Positions 28,186 through 37,257 of a stretch of 64,000 nucleotides of DNA are shown here, piece by piece (position 1 is the stretch's first letter; each line of letters opens with the position of its first letter). The stretch spans positions 1,798,001 through 1,862,000 of the forward strand of contig NZ_CP063814.1 of the NCBI RefSeq assembly GCF_015277875.1. The letters are read 5' to 3'. The notes beneath the pieces were generated by a model. That model worked only from the letters and a program-made list of their open reading frames with translations, searched no databases and was not told where the DNA came from. Both the position numbers and the translations under genes were made by a program. Source of the DNA: Microbacterium luteum (lineage in GTDB: Bacteria; Actinomycetota; Actinomycetes; Actinomycetales; Microbacteriaceae).

Positions 28186-29218
28186 CGAGAACGACCCGCG
28201 CGTGGCCGACGCTCAGATCGCCGATGATTCGGAGCTGGCGATCGAGGGGGCGCTGCGTCCGTCCTCGCTCGATGAGTTCATCGGACAGCACAAGGTCAGA
28301 GGTCAGCTCCAGCTGCTCCTCGAGGCCGCCCGCATCCAGCAGCGCCCCGCCGATCACATCCTCCTGGCCGGACCGCCCGGGCTCGGAAAGACCACCCTCG
28401 CGATGATCGTCGCTCACGAGAGCTCCCGTGCCCTCCGGCTTTCCAGCGGACCGGCGATCCAGCACGCCGGCGACCTGGCGGCACTCCTGTCGAGTCTGCT
28501 GCCGGGCGAGGTGCTGTTCATCGACGAGATCCATCGGATGGCGCGTTCGGCCGAAGAGATGCTGTACCTCGCGATGGAGGACTTCCGCATCGACATCATG
28601 GTCGGCAAGGGCGCCGGCGCGACGAGCATCCCGCTGGATCTGGCTCCGTTCACGCTGGTGGGGGCGACGACGCGGTCGGGGCTTCTGCCGAACCCGCTGC
28701 GGGACCGCTTCGGCTTCACCGCCCATCTGGAGTTCTACGACGCCGGGGAACTCGAAGAGGTCGTGGCGCGCTCCGCGCGAACACTCGAAGTGGCGCTGCC
28801 GCCGCAGGCTCGCGCTGAGATCGCACGACGGTCGCGCGGCACACCGCGCATCGCGAATCGGCTCCTGCGGCGGGTGCGTGACTACCTGATCGTCCACGGC
28901 CGCGGAACCGAGGCGGGGGTGCGCGACGTCGATGCGGCGCTCGAGCTGTACGACGTCGATCCGATCGGGCTCGATCGCCTCGACCGTGCGGTGCTGGATG
29001 CGCTGGTGCGCCGATTCCGCGGCGGTCCCGTGGGGCTCAACACGCTCGCCGTGACCGTGGGCGAGGAGGCGGACACGATCGAGGCCGTGGTGGAGCCGTA
29101 TCTGGTGCGCATCGGGTTTATGGGACGCACCCCCCGCGGGCGCATCGCCACGCCCGAGGCCTACGCCCACCTCGGCGTGCCTCACGCAGAGGCGGCCCTG
29201 AGATTCGATGACCTATAA
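28178..29218 (+). CDS. ruvB: Holliday junction branch migration helicase RuvB
   Basis: Hexameric AAA+ motor of branch migration. The 346-residue protein has Walker [12 protein letters not shown], Walker [10 protein letters not shown], sensor 1 [11 protein letters not shown], the arginine finger in PLRDRFG, and a C-terminal winged helix with [19 protein letters not shown] 28178 follows AAGGAG by 7 nt; the longer open frame back to 28007 is inside ruvA. The last codons overlap the TATAAT box in front of yajC. Confidence 0.97.
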   Translation: MDDENDPRVADAQIADDSELAIEGALRPSSLDEFIGQHKVRGQLQLLLEAARIQQRPADHILLAGPPGLGKTTLAMIVAHESSRALRLSSGPAIQHAGDLAALLSSLLPGEVLFIDEIHRMARSAEEMLYLAMEDFRIDIMVGKGAGATSIPLDLAPFTLVGATTRSGLLPNPLRDRFGFTAHLEFYDAGELEEVVARSARTLEVALPPQARAEIARRSRGTPRIANRLLRRVRDYLIVHGRGTEAGVRDVDAALELYDVDPIGLDRLDRAVLDALVRRFRGGPVGLNTLAVTVGEEADTIEAVVEPYLVRIGFMGRTPRGRIATPEAYAHLGVPHAEAALRFDDL

Positions 29219-29219
29219 T
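29214..29219 (+). promoter_or_regulatory. Consensus -10 box of yajC-secDF, overlapping the ruvB stop
   Basis: A perfect TATAAT contains the TAA stop of ruvB and lies 75 bp before yajC. It is rare to see the exact consensus in such GC-rich DNA. No clear -35 is visible, so the stop codon may be part of the coincidence. Confidence 0.4.
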
Positions 29220-29294
29220 CTCTGGAGGCTCCGGCCCATCCCACCCCGATGATCCGCGCGTCCGCGCGCGCGACCGAAAGGCATCGCCTCGCCC

Positions 29295-29735
29295 ATGGAC
29301 TTCGCGCTCTTCTTCTCGAACTACGGCCTGATCATCCTCCTGGTCCTGCTCCTCGTCTTCATGTTCTGGAGCTCCCGCCGGCGGATGCAGAAGCAGAAGC
29401 TCGAGCAGGAGGAGAAGGCGCGCCAGACGGTCCCGGGCGCCGAGGTGCTGATGCAGGGCGGCCTGTACGGCACGATCGTGTCGTTCGACGGAGACAACCT
29501 CGATCAGCCCGCGGTGGTCGAGATCGCGCCGGGCGTGGAGATCAAGGTGCACAGCCAGGCCATCCTGCGTGTCGTGAACCCGACCGAGGGCGTCGTCACC
29601 GAAGACGAGTTCCTCGAGGCGGAGGCCAGACAGGAGGAGTACGCGGACGGTGTCGCCGATGGTGAGATCTCGTCCCTGAGCGACGACGCGCGAGAGGCCC
29701 GCGAGAACGACGACAAGAGCAAGCCCGACGCCTGA
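29295..29735 (+). CDS. yajC: Preprotein translocase subunit YajC
   Basis: Small inner-membrane partner of SecDF. The 146-residue protein has one N-terminal helix (FFSNYGLIILLVLLLVFMFW) followed by RRRMQKQ, the conserved loop EVLMQGGLYGTIVSFDGD, VEIAPGVEIKVHSQAILRVV, and a long acidic tail (about residues 105-146). The order yajC-secD-secF is the usual operon and the spacing to secD is 37 bp. The acidic tail is an actinobacterial addition without a known role. Confidence 0.93.
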   Translation: MDFALFFSNYGLIILLVLLLVFMFWSSRRRMQKQKLEQEEKARQTVPGAEVLMQGGLYGTIVSFDGDNLDQPAVVEIAPGVEIKVHSQAILRVVNPTEGVVTEDEFLEAEARQEEYADGVADGEISSLSDDAREARENDDKSKPDA

Positions 29736-29772
29736 GTCCGCGTCCGCCCGCTCTGTAGAAAGCTGATCCTCC

Positions 29773-31500
29773 GTGGCGACACCCACCCCCGTCCGGCACG
29801 CCTGGCGCGCACTCATCGGACTGCTGGCGATCACCGGCGTCCTCTTCGGCATCAACGCGCTGGGGGTGTACGTCTTCCAGCAGAGCTCGTGGGCACCGGA
29901 ACTGGCGCTCGACCTGCAGGGCGGCACGCAGATCGTCCTCGAAGCCCAGACCGAGGACGGCGTGGCTCCGTCCGACGAGCAGATGCAGCAGGCGGTCACC
30001 ATCATCCGCCAACGCGTCGATGCGTCGGGCGTCGGTGAGGCCGACGTCACCACCGAGGGCGGCACGAACATCGTCGTCCAGATTCCCGGCGAAGCCGACG
30101 AGCAGACGCGTGAGCGCATCGAGGCCTCGGCGCAGCTTCAGCTGCGCGCGGTGCTGTTCGCAGGCTCGGCGCCCAACACCTACGTCGGCGAGGACGGCAA
30201 CGCGACCCCCTATCCGACGCCGGACCCGACCCTCGAGGCGACGCCGAGCATCGAGCCCACCGACGGCAGCGACACCAACTGGATCACACCGGCGCTGCAG
30301 GCGGAGTTCCTCGCGTACGACTGCGCCGACCCCGCCAACGATCCGGCGAACGCCCCCGCCGATGAGCCCCTGATCACCTGCGACGCGGGCAACACGATCA
30401 AGTACATCCTGGGACCGGTGGAACTCGACGGCTCGTCGATCGACGACGCGACCTCCGGCCTGGAGCAGACCACCAACCGCTGGGCCGTGAATCTCGACTT
30501 CGATGACGAGGGCACGCAGATCTTCGGCGAGATCAGCCAACGTCTGTACGGGGCGACGTCGCCGCTGGATCAGTTCGCCTTCGTACTCGACGGTTACGTG
30601 CTCACCGCCCCGCAGATGAACTCCATCATCCTGGGCGGCAATCCGAGCATCACCGGTGATTTCACGCAGGAGAGCGCCCAGGTGCTCGCCGATCAGCTGA
30701 AGTACGGCGCGCTGCCGCTGAGCTTCGAGGTCGTCAGCTCCGACACGATCTCCGCCACCCTCGGGACGCAGCAGCTCCAAGCCGGTCTCATCGCGGGACT
30801 CATCGGTCTCGGGCTCGTGGCCGTCTATTCGCTGATCGTCTACCGAACGCTCGGCTTCGTCATCATCGCGAGCCTCGGCGTCATGGCGGTGCTCACCTAC
30901 ATCATGCTCGCCATCCTCGCGTGGCGTATGGGTTTCCGGCTGTCGCTGGCCGGTGTCGCCGGTCTGATCGTCGCGATCGGATTCACCGCCGACTCGTTCA
31001 TCGTGTACTTCGAGCGCATCCGCGACGAGCTCCGCGACGGCAAAACGATCACCTCGGCCGTGGAAGACGGGTGGTCACGGGCCAAGCGGACGATCTACAT
31101 CTCCAAGTCGATCAACATCCTGGCGGCGGTCGTCCTGTACGTCCTGGCGGATGCCACCGTGAAGGGGTTCGCCTTCACCCTCGGACTCACGACCGCGATC
31201 GACATCCTCATCTTCATCCTGTTCACCCACCCGGTGATGCAGCTGCTCGCCCGCACGAGGTTCTTCGGCTCGGGGCATCCGCTCTCCGGCATGGACCCCG
31301 CAGCGCTCGGCGCGGTCTACCGCGGTCGTGCGCAGTTCCGGGAGCCCGTGGCGGCCAGCGGTCGGGGCGGCTCGGCCAAGCGCGCCGGGCGCTCCCGCCA
31401 CGAGGCCGAACGGCGACAGACGATCGCCGAACGCAAGCGCGCTGAACTGGCGGCCGCAGACGCCCCGGCTGCGAAGACGTCGAAGGAGGGAGACGACTGA
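29773..31500 (+). CDS. secD: Protein translocase subunit SecD
   Basis: Uses the proton motive force to pull secreted proteins outward after SecA. The 575-residue protein has a first membrane helix (LIGLLAITGVLFGINALGVY), the P1 periplasmic domain starting LALDLQGGTQIVLEA, and five C-terminal helices including GFTADSFIVYFERIRDELRDG. Within P1, residues of about 140-200 form a Pro/Thr/Asp/Ala-rich low-complexity insert with two cysteines (YDCADP and ITCDAG) that could form a disulfide. The cytoplasmic tail is basic. It starts at GTG 29773 and shares one base with secF (TGATG). Confidence 0.95.
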   Translation: MATPTPVRHAWRALIGLLAITGVLFGINALGVYVFQQSSWAPELALDLQGGTQIVLEAQTEDGVAPSDEQMQQAVTIIRQRVDASGVGEADVTTEGGTNIVVQIPGEADEQTRERIEASAQLQLRAVLFAGSAPNTYVGEDGNATPYPTPDPTLEATPSIEPTDGSDTNWITPALQAEFLAYDCADPANDPANAPADEPLITCDAGNTIKYILGPVELDGSSIDDATSGLEQTTNRWAVNLDFDDEGTQIFGEISQRLYGATSPLDQFAFVLDGYVLTAPQMNSIILGGNPSITGDFTQESAQVLADQLKYGALPLSFEVVSSDTISATLGTQQLQAGLIAGLIGLGLVAVYSLIVYRTLGFVIIASLGVMAVLTYIMLAILAWRMGFRLSLAGVAGLIVAIGFTADSFIVYFERIRDELRDGKTITSAVEDGWSRAKRTIYISKSINILAAVVLYVLADATVKGFAFTLGLTTAIDILIFILFTHPVMQLLARTRFFGSGHPLSGMDPAALGAVYRGRAQFREPVAASGRGGSAKRAGRSRHEAERRQTIAERKRAELAAADAPAAKTSKEGDD

Positions 31501-32492
31501 TGCGCTCCATGAGTCAGCTCGGAAACGACCTCTACACCGGCAAGACCTCCTTCCCGTTCGTCGGGCGTCGCCGGCTGTGGTTCATCATCGCGGCCCTTCT
31601 CGTCATCGGTTCCGCGCTCGTACCGCTGTTCCGCCCCATCCAGTTCTCGATCGAGTTCACGGGCGGATCGCAGTTCACGGTGTCGAGCCTGTCCGCGCCC
31701 GACCAGGCGTTGGCAGGAGACGCCGTGCAGACGGTGGTTCCGGATGCGACGGTGAAGGTCACGACCGTGGGCGACAGCGCCGTGCGTGTGCAGACCGACC
31801 AGATGACGGACACCGAGACACGCGAGGTGGCCACCGCACTCGCAACGGCCTACGACGTTCCGGAGTCGGAGGTGACGACCTCGTTCATCGGGCCGAGCTG
31901 GGGTCAGGACGTCACGCGTCAGTCGCTCTGGGGGCTCGCGATCTTCCTCGCCCTGACCTTCCTCATCCTCGCGCTGTACTTCCGCACCTGGAAGATGTCG
32001 GCGGCCGCGATCCTCGGCCTGGTCGACGTGCTCGTCATCACGATCGGCATCTACTCCCTCGCCGGGTTCGAGATCTCGCCGGCGGCGGTGATCGGATTCC
32101 TCACGATCCTCGCGTACTCGCTCTACGACACGACGGTCGTCTTCGACAAGATCCGTGAGAACACCCGCGAGGACGGGGAGATCTCCGGACGGACCTTCGG
32201 CGAGTCGGTGAACCTCGCGGTGAACCAGACGCTCGTGCGGTCGATCAACACCACGGTCGTGGCCATCCTCCCGGTCGGCGCCATCCTCTTCATCGGTCCG
32301 TGGCTCGGCGCCGAGACCTTGAGCGACATTTCGCTGTCGATCTTCGTCGGCATCATCGTCGCGGCGTATTCGACCCTCTTCGTCGCCGCGCCGCTGTACT
32401 CGCTGTTCCGCGAGAACGAACCGGGCATGAAGGCGCGAGACGAGAAGGTGCGGGAATCACGCGAGCGCGCGGGCGTTCCGGCCGACGCGTGA
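31500..32492 (+). CDS. secF: Protein translocase subunit SecF
   Basis: Partner of SecD in the Sec accessory complex. The 330-residue protein has a first helix after FPFVGRRRLWFIIAALLVIG, the conserved IEFTGGSQFTVSS, and the SecF family segment TILAYSLYDTTVVFDKIREN followed by NQTLVRSINTT. Six membrane segments are visible. ATG 31500 overlaps the secD stop by one base. The cytoplasmic tail is short and charged. Confidence 0.96.
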   Translation: MRSMSQLGNDLYTGKTSFPFVGRRRLWFIIAALLVIGSALVPLFRPIQFSIEFTGGSQFTVSSLSAPDQALAGDAVQTVVPDATVKVTTVGDSAVRVQTDQMTDTETREVATALATAYDVPESEVTTSFIGPSWGQDVTRQSLWGLAIFLALTFLILALYFRTWKMSAAAILGLVDVLVITIGIYSLAGFEISPAAVIGFLTILAYSLYDTTVVFDKIRENTREDGEISGRTFGESVNLAVNQTLVRSINTTVVAILPVGAILFIGPWLGAETLSDISLSIFVGIIVAAYSTLFVAAPLYSLFRENEPGMKARDEKVRESRERAGVPADA

Positions 32493-32544
32493 GTCGTGGC
32501 CGCGGGCGTAGGATGAGGGGATCCGGCGCGGGGGAGGAGGCTCG

Positions 32545-34791
32545 ATGACCGAGGCCGCTCCTCCTGCGCAGTCGACCCTCCGACGCCTCGTGCCCAGAAT
32601 CTTCTCCCGGGCGGCGCGTCGCGACGACGTCGAGACGCTCATCCGAACGGTCCGCACGCATCATCCGAAGAGCGACCTGACCGTCATCGAGCGGGCCTAC
32701 GGCGTCGCCGAAGCCGCTCACGAAGGCCAGAAGCGCCAGAGCGGCGAGGCCTACATCACCCATCCGCTCGCGGTCGCGCAGATCCTCGCCGAACTCGGGC
32801 TGGGCCCGAAGGCGATCGCGGCGGCGCTTCTGCACGACACCGTCGAGGACACCGCGTACGGCCTCGAGGCGCTCAACGCGGAGTTCGGCGACGAAGTCTC
32901 CATGCTCGTCGACGGAGTCACCAAGCTCGACAAGGTCAAGTACGGCGAGAGCGCTCAGGCCGAGACGGTGCGCAAGATGATCGTGGCGATGTCCAAGGAC
33001 ATCCGGGTGCTGGTGATCAAGCTCGCCGATCGCCTGCACAACGCTCGCACGTGGGGATTCGTGCCCTCGCACAAAGCGGCCAAGAAGGCCACCGAGACGC
33101 TCGAGATCTACGCTCCGCTGGCGCATCGCCTGGGTATCCAGACCATCAAGTCGGAGCTGGAGGATCTCTCCTTCGCCGTCCTCCACCCGAAGCTCTACGC
33201 CGAGATCGACAGCCTCGTCAAGCAGCGCACGCCGCAGCGTGAGGAGTACGTCCAGAACGTCATCGATGCGGTCGACTCCGATCTGCGCGACCTCCGCATC
33301 CGCGGGCGGGTCATGGGCCGACCGAAGCAGCTCTACTCCGTCTACCAGAAGATGGTCGTCCGCGGGCGGGAGTTCGACGACATCTACGATCTGATCGGCA
33401 TCCGCGTGCTCGTCGGCAGTGTGCGCGACTGCTACGCCGTCCTCGGGGCGATCCACGCGCGGTGGACACCTCTCCCGGGCCGGTTCAAGGACTACATCGC
33501 GACGCCGAAGTTCAATCTGTATCAGTCGCTGCACACCACCGTCATCGGTCCCGGCGGACGAACCGTCGAGATCCAGATCCGCACGCACGAGATGCACCAG
33601 CAGGCGGAGTACGGTGTCGCCGCGCACTGGAAGTACAAGGAGCAGATGGCTGGCGGCAAGGCGACCGGCAAGTCGGTCGACGCCGACATGGCCTGGCTCG
33701 CGCACATCTCCGACTGGCAGGCGGAGACCGCCGACCCCGGTGAGTTCCTCGACTCGCTCCGGTTCGAGATCGGCGCGAAGGAGGTCTACGTCTTCACGCC
33801 GAAGGGACGCGTGATCGGACTCCCCGCCGGTGCGACGACGGTCGATTTCGCGTACGCGGTGCACACGGAGATCGGCCACCGCACGATGGGGGCGAAGGTC
33901 AACGGGCGCCTGGTTCCCCTGGAGACCGAATTGACCAGCGGCGACGTCGTGGAGGTGTTCACCTCCAAGAACCCCGACGCGGGCCCCAGTCAGGACTGGC
34001 TCGGCTTCGTCAAGAGCACCCGTGCTCGCAACAAGATCCGCGGATGGTTCACGAAGGAGCGCCGCGAAGAGGCGATCGAGCAGGGGAAGGAGTCGATCGC
34101 GCGGGCGATGCGCCGCCAGAACCTGCCGTTGCAGAGACTCATGCGCCAGGACTCCTTCTCGGAGGTGGCTCAACAGCTGCGCTACGAAGACGTTTCCGCG
34201 CTCTACGCCGCTGTCGGCGAGGGGCACGTGTCGACCCAATCGGTCATCGAGAAGGTGACGGCCCTCGTCGCCGCCGAGGAGACGGCGACCGGGCCCATCG
34301 ACATCCCGATCGTGGGACGGTCGAGGCAGCCCCGTGCCGGCGAGTCCGGGGTGCTCGTGCGCGGCGCTCCCGACATCCTGGTCAAGCTCGCGAAGTGCTG
34401 CACACCGGTGCCGGGAGACGACATCGTCGGTTTCATCACCCGCGGAAGCGGCGTCTCGGTGCACCGCGCCGACTGCACGAACGTCAAGGCGCTCATGAAG
34501 GACCCGGAGCGCCTCATCGACGTGGAGTGGGGATCGACCGGCAAGAGCGTTTTCCTGGTGCAGATCCAGGTCGAGGCCCTCGACCGCTCCGGCCTGCTCA
34601 GCGACATCACCCGCATGCTCAGCGAGCATCACGTCAACATCCTGTCGGCTTCGGTCTCGACGTCGAATGATCGGCTGGCGATCAGCAAGTTCGTCTTCGA
34701 GATGGGCGACATCGTTCACCTGGATCGCGTACTGAACGCGGTGCGCCGCGTCGACGCCGTCTACGACGTCTACCGCGTCACCTCGTCGTGA
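32545..34791 (+). CDS. rel: Bifunctional (p)ppGpp synthetase/hydrolase Rel
   Basis: Makes and degrades the stringent-response alarmones. In the 748-residue protein the HD hydrolase domain is intact (LLHDTVEDT and [12 protein letters not shown]), the synthetase domain has [25 protein letters not shown] and the [10 protein letters not shown] segment typical of bifunctional enzymes, the TGS domain has [26 protein letters not shown], and the C-terminus has the [12 protein letters not shown] zinc finger ([15 protein letters not shown]) and an ACT domain. GGAGGAGG precedes the ATG, and TAGGAT (32509-32514) may be its -10. Its last 14 bp overlap the convergent AbiEi-like gene, so the two transcripts are antisense at their ends. 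Confidence 0.96.
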   Translation: MTEAAPPAQSTLRRLVPRIFSRAARRDDVETLIRTVRTHHPKSDLTVIERAYGVAEAAHEGQKRQSGEAYITHPLAVAQILAELGLGPKAIAAALLHDTVEDTAYGLEALNAEFGDEVSMLVDGVTKLDKVKYGESAQAETVRKMIVAMSKDIRVLVIKLADRLHNARTWGFVPSHKAAKKATETLEIYAPLAHRLGIQTIKSELEDLSFAVLHPKLYAEIDSLVKQRTPQREEYVQNVIDAVDSDLRDLRIRGRVMGRPKQLYSVYQKMVVRGREFDDIYDLIGIRVLVGSVRDCYAVLGAIHARWTPLPGRFKDYIATPKFNLYQSLHTTVIGPGGRTVEIQIRTHEMHQQAEYGVAAHWKYKEQMAGGKATGKSVDADMAWLAHISDWQAETADPGEFLDSLRFEIGAKEVYVFTPKGRVIGLPAGATTVDFAYAVHTEIGHRTMGAKVNGRLVPLETELTSGDVVEVFTSKNPDAGPSQDWLGFVKSTRARNKIRGWFTKERREEAIEQGKESIARAMRRQNLPLQRLMRQDSFSEVAQQLRYEDVSALYAAVGEGHVSTQSVIEKVTALVAAEETATGPIDIPIVGRSRQPRAGESGVLVRGAPDILVKLAKCCTPVPGDDIVGFITRGSGVSVHRADCTNVKALMKDPERLIDVEWGSTGKSVFLVQIQVEALDRSGLLSDITRMLSEHHVNILSASVSTSNDRLAISKFVFEMGDIVHLDRVLNAVRRVDAVYDVYRVTSS

Positions 34792-35332
34792 GCAGTGCCT
34801 CGGCCAGGCGTTCGAGAAGGGCTGTCGCCCGTCGGCGGTGAGGCATCCGTCCTCGTGCCGCGAACCACTGCAGCGCCTCGGGGATCGCATCCGGATGCAG
34901 CCGGGCGAGGGTGGCGGTGACCCCGCGCACATGCTCGTCGTCGGCGCGCGCGAGGTCTGCCAGCGTTCTCGCGGGGGTCGTGACCCACACGCCGGCGTAG
35001 CGCCGCCGGTCCACGCGATCCACGCCTCGATCGTGCACGACGATGCGTCGATCGAAGACGTGGTGCAGGCGTGCGTTCCCGGTGCGGCACAGCGTCAGTC
35101 TCGCGGGCGGGTCGTTCACGGCGCCGTGAACCCACGCAGCTGAGACGAGACTGACGGTGAGCGCATCCGGGGCGAGGAGGCGGAGCGACCCCGCTCTGAT
35201 CTCCGTCGTCTCCACGGCGTCCGACGGCATCCAGGCGTCACCGACGTCGACGACGTCGCCATCCAGTCGCGCCGCCGTCAGCTCCGCGATCGAGAGCCGG
35301 TGCCCGGCGAAGTAGAGGAAGGCGTTGGTCAC
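34778..35332 (-). CDS. AbiEi-like (type IV antitoxin family) orphan protein
   Basis: A 184-residue protein resembling AbiEi-family antitoxins as they occur in Actinobacteria. [21 protein letters not shown], a region like the family's SHxSAAxLHG segment, is followed by a beta-rich part ([18 protein letters not shown]) and the conserved [18 protein letters not shown], then a Leu/Arg-rich C-terminus. AbiEi normally represses its operon with the AbiEii nucleotidyltransferase toxin; no such gene is adjacent, so it is an orphan. The start is GTG 35332. The gene is convergent with rel and overlaps its 3' end by 14 bp. Family assignment comes from motif memory only. Confidence 0.65.
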   Translation of the reverse strand: MTNAFLYFAGHRLSIAELTAARLDGDVVDVGDAWMPSDAVETTEIRAGSLRLLAPDALTVSLVSAAWVHGAVNDPPARLTLCRTGNARLHHVFDRRIVVHDRGVDRVDRRRYAGVWVTTPARTLADLARADDEHVRGVTATLARLHPDAIPEALQWFAARGRMPHRRRATALLERLAEALLTTR

Positions 35333-35389
35333 GTCGCCATTGTGTGCGCGACGCGACCGCTCGTGACGACTCCGGCGAAATCTGTGGAA

Positions 35390-36760
35390 TCAGCCGCCGA
35401 GTGCGCGCAACCAAGCGCGGCGAGCTTCCAGCGCCTCTCGTGCCTCCGAGATCCTGCGCGCGTCACCGCCTGCCTCGGCATCGGCGAGATCCTCTTCCAG
35501 CTTGGCGATCGCGTCGTTCAGCTGGCGCGTCATGTCATTCGCCCGAGCCTTGGTCTCGGGGTTGTTGCGCTTCCAGTCGGCGTCTTCCCGAGCGCGGACG
35601 CTCTGCTCGATCTTGCGCAGGTCGTCATCGAGCGCCCGCTCGGTCTCCCGCGGGTGGATGCGCCCGATGTCGTCCCACTGGCGCTGAATCGCCGTCAGTG
35701 ATGCCCGGGCCCGTGCGAGGTCCTTCTCGTCGACGATCGGAGCGGCCTGCGCGAGCAGCTCCTTCTTGGCCTCGATCTTCTCCTTCGACGCCTCGGCGTC
35801 GGCGGCGGCGCGCTCCGATCGGGCGTGGAAGAGGGCGTCGCCGGCCGCCTTGAAGCGCGCCCACAGCGCGTCATCGGCCTTCTTGCCGGCGCGTCCCGCC
35901 GCCTTCCACTCGTCCAGGAGCGATCGGTACGCAGCGATGCCGTCTTCACCCTGCGGGGCGAGAGCCTCGGCGCGCTCGACGAGCCGGTTCTTGCGCTGTC
36001 GGACGCCCTTGTGCGCCTCGTCGAGCTGCGCATAGAACTCGCGTCGGTGCTTGTCGACCGTCGAACGTGCGTCGCGGAATCGCTTCCAGAGCTGCTGCCC
36101 GGTGGACTTGGGCAGTCGCGGCCCGTCCTGCTGATGCTTCTGCCAGCGCTCGAACAGCGCCGACATCTCGGCCGAGGCCTGCTTCCATTGGACGGTCTGG
36201 GGATCGCGGGCGGCAAGCGCCTCGGCCTCTTCGACGATGGCGGTGCGTTCGGCGACGGCATCGTCGACGGCCTGCTTGGCGGCGGCGGCCTCCGTCGCGC
36301 TGGCCGCGCTCAGCTCGGTCACCAGCGCCTGAAGCCGGGAGGTGAGCGCGGCGAGGTCGCCGACGGCGGCGGCGCCGTCGACCTTGATCATGACTCCTGC
36401 TGCGGCGGCCCGCAGATCCGAGGCGGATGCTCCGCCGCGACGATGGCGCACCTCGAGCAGGGTCACTTCTCCGGCCAGGTCCGCGTACTTGCGCTCGAAG
36501 TACGCCAGCGCCTCGGCCGGCGACCCGTCGGGGAACTGGCCCACCACTCGCCACGCGTCGCCCTCGCGCACCGATACCGTGCCGTCGTCGTCGACGCGAC
36601 CCCACGACCCGCTCTCCGCAGCGGGATCAGCGGCAGAAGCCGCACCCTCGGGGGAGGAGACCCCATGGTCGGTGGCCGGTGCGGTGGAGTCGCCCTCGTG
36701 CTCGGTCGACGGCGTCTCGGAGGTCTGGGGATCGACGGGGGAGTCTGCTGCGGCAGTCAC
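35390..36760 (-). CDS. DUF349 domain-containing coiled-coil protein
   Basis: A protein of about 456 residues with an acidic, Ser/Pro/Glu-rich N-terminal 50 residues and then repeated helical DUF349 units, visible as recurring W..F..A patterns: WKQASAEMSALFERWQKH, LWKRFRDARSTVDKHR, LLDEWKAAGRAGKKADDALW, QRQWDDIGRIHPRE. It is long, charged and probably coiled-coil; function unknown, though E. coli YicC/HflX-type links have been proposed for some members. The start is either GTG 36760, with GAGG upstream, or GTG 36769. A TAGGCT box on the minus strand (36812-36817) may be its -10. Confidence 0.87.
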   Translation of the reverse strand: MTAAADSPVDPQTSETPSTEHEGDSTAPATDHGVSSPEGAASAADPAAESGSWGRVDDDGTVSVREGDAWRVVGQFPDGSPAEALAYFERKYADLAGEVTLLEVRHRRGGASASDLRAAAAGVMIKVDGAAAVGDLAALTSRLQALVTELSAASATEAAAAKQAVDDAVAERTAIVEEAEALAARDPQTVQWKQASAEMSALFERWQKHQQDGPRLPKSTGQQLWKRFRDARSTVDKHRREFYAQLDEAHKGVRQRKNRLVERAEALAPQGEDGIAAYRSLLDEWKAAGRAGKKADDALWARFKAAGDALFHARSERAAADAEASKEKIEAKKELLAQAAPIVDEKDLARARASLTAIQRQWDDIGRIHPRETERALDDDLRKIEQSVRAREDADWKRNNPETKARANDMTRQLNDAIAKLEEDLADAEAGGDARRISEAREALEARRAWLRALGG

Positions 36761-36846
36761 GGATAGCACCTCATCACGGCACGCGGCCGTCTGCGGGGGA
36801 TGGACGGTGACAGCCTAGTACGAGCGGCGCTCGGCGCCGATGTCGG

Positions 36847-37146
36847 TCACGGGCTCGTCGTCGGGCTCGGAGAGATACCCTCGGTCGGCTCCGTCGTCGG
36901 CGTCGGCGTGGCCGTCGGCTCAACGACCGTGGTCTCCGTGGGCTCCGGGATCGGCACGCCGGGACCGGCCGTGAAGTACACCGTCTGCAGGGCGATGACG
37001 CCGGCCAGCACGACACCGCCGATGACCCCCGCCAGCACGTTGTCGCGCGTGCGCCGCCGGATGCGCTCGTCGTGGAAGCGGCGGCGGGCCTCGTACAGCC
37101 TCGCCCGCTCGCGCATGTCGCGGGTCTTCCGGTCGTTCTTCGCCAC
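36847..37146 (-). CDS. Small membrane-anchored protein resembling the N-terminus of an actinobacterial cyclophilin
   Basis: A 99-residue protein: a basic helical segment ([18 protein letters not shown]), one membrane helix ([17 protein letters not shown]), [16 protein letters not shown], and then a Thr/Pro/Glu-rich tail to the stop. The basic segment, helix and FTAGPG-type sequence resemble the anchor of the PpiB-like peptidyl-prolyl isomerase usually encoded after rel in related Actinobacteria, but no isomerase domain follows in any frame before the DUF349 gene. Either the catalytic domain was lost or this is an independent small protein. GTG 37146 has GAGGAGG four nt upstream, a strong site, so it is probably expressed. 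Confidence 0.7.
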   Translation of the reverse strand: MAKNDRKTRDMRERARLYEARRRFHDERIRRRTRDNVLAGVIGGVVLAGVIALQTVYFTAGPGVPIPEPTETTVVEPTATPTPTTEPTEGISPSPTTSP

Positions 37147-37244
37147 CGATCCTCCTCACGGCCCACCGGCCGCGTCGATCCTATCCGCGTCGATCGAGGG
37201 CTGCTGATCGGGCCGAAGGACGCGACCGTGTCCGCTGGTGCGAC

Positions 37245-37250
37245 TAGCAT
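37245..37250 (+). promoter_or_regulatory. -10 box of rarA (leaderless)
   Basis: TAGCAT ends 7 nt before the rarA GTG, with TTCGGAC between and no ribosome-binding site. Confidence 0.45.
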
Positions 37251-37257
37251 TTCGGAC

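Noticed and set aside
36799..36846. Remnant of a cyclophilin domain downstream of the small anchor gene
   Set aside because: The 48 bp hold only a -10-like box for the DUF349 gene; no isomerase motif in any frame.
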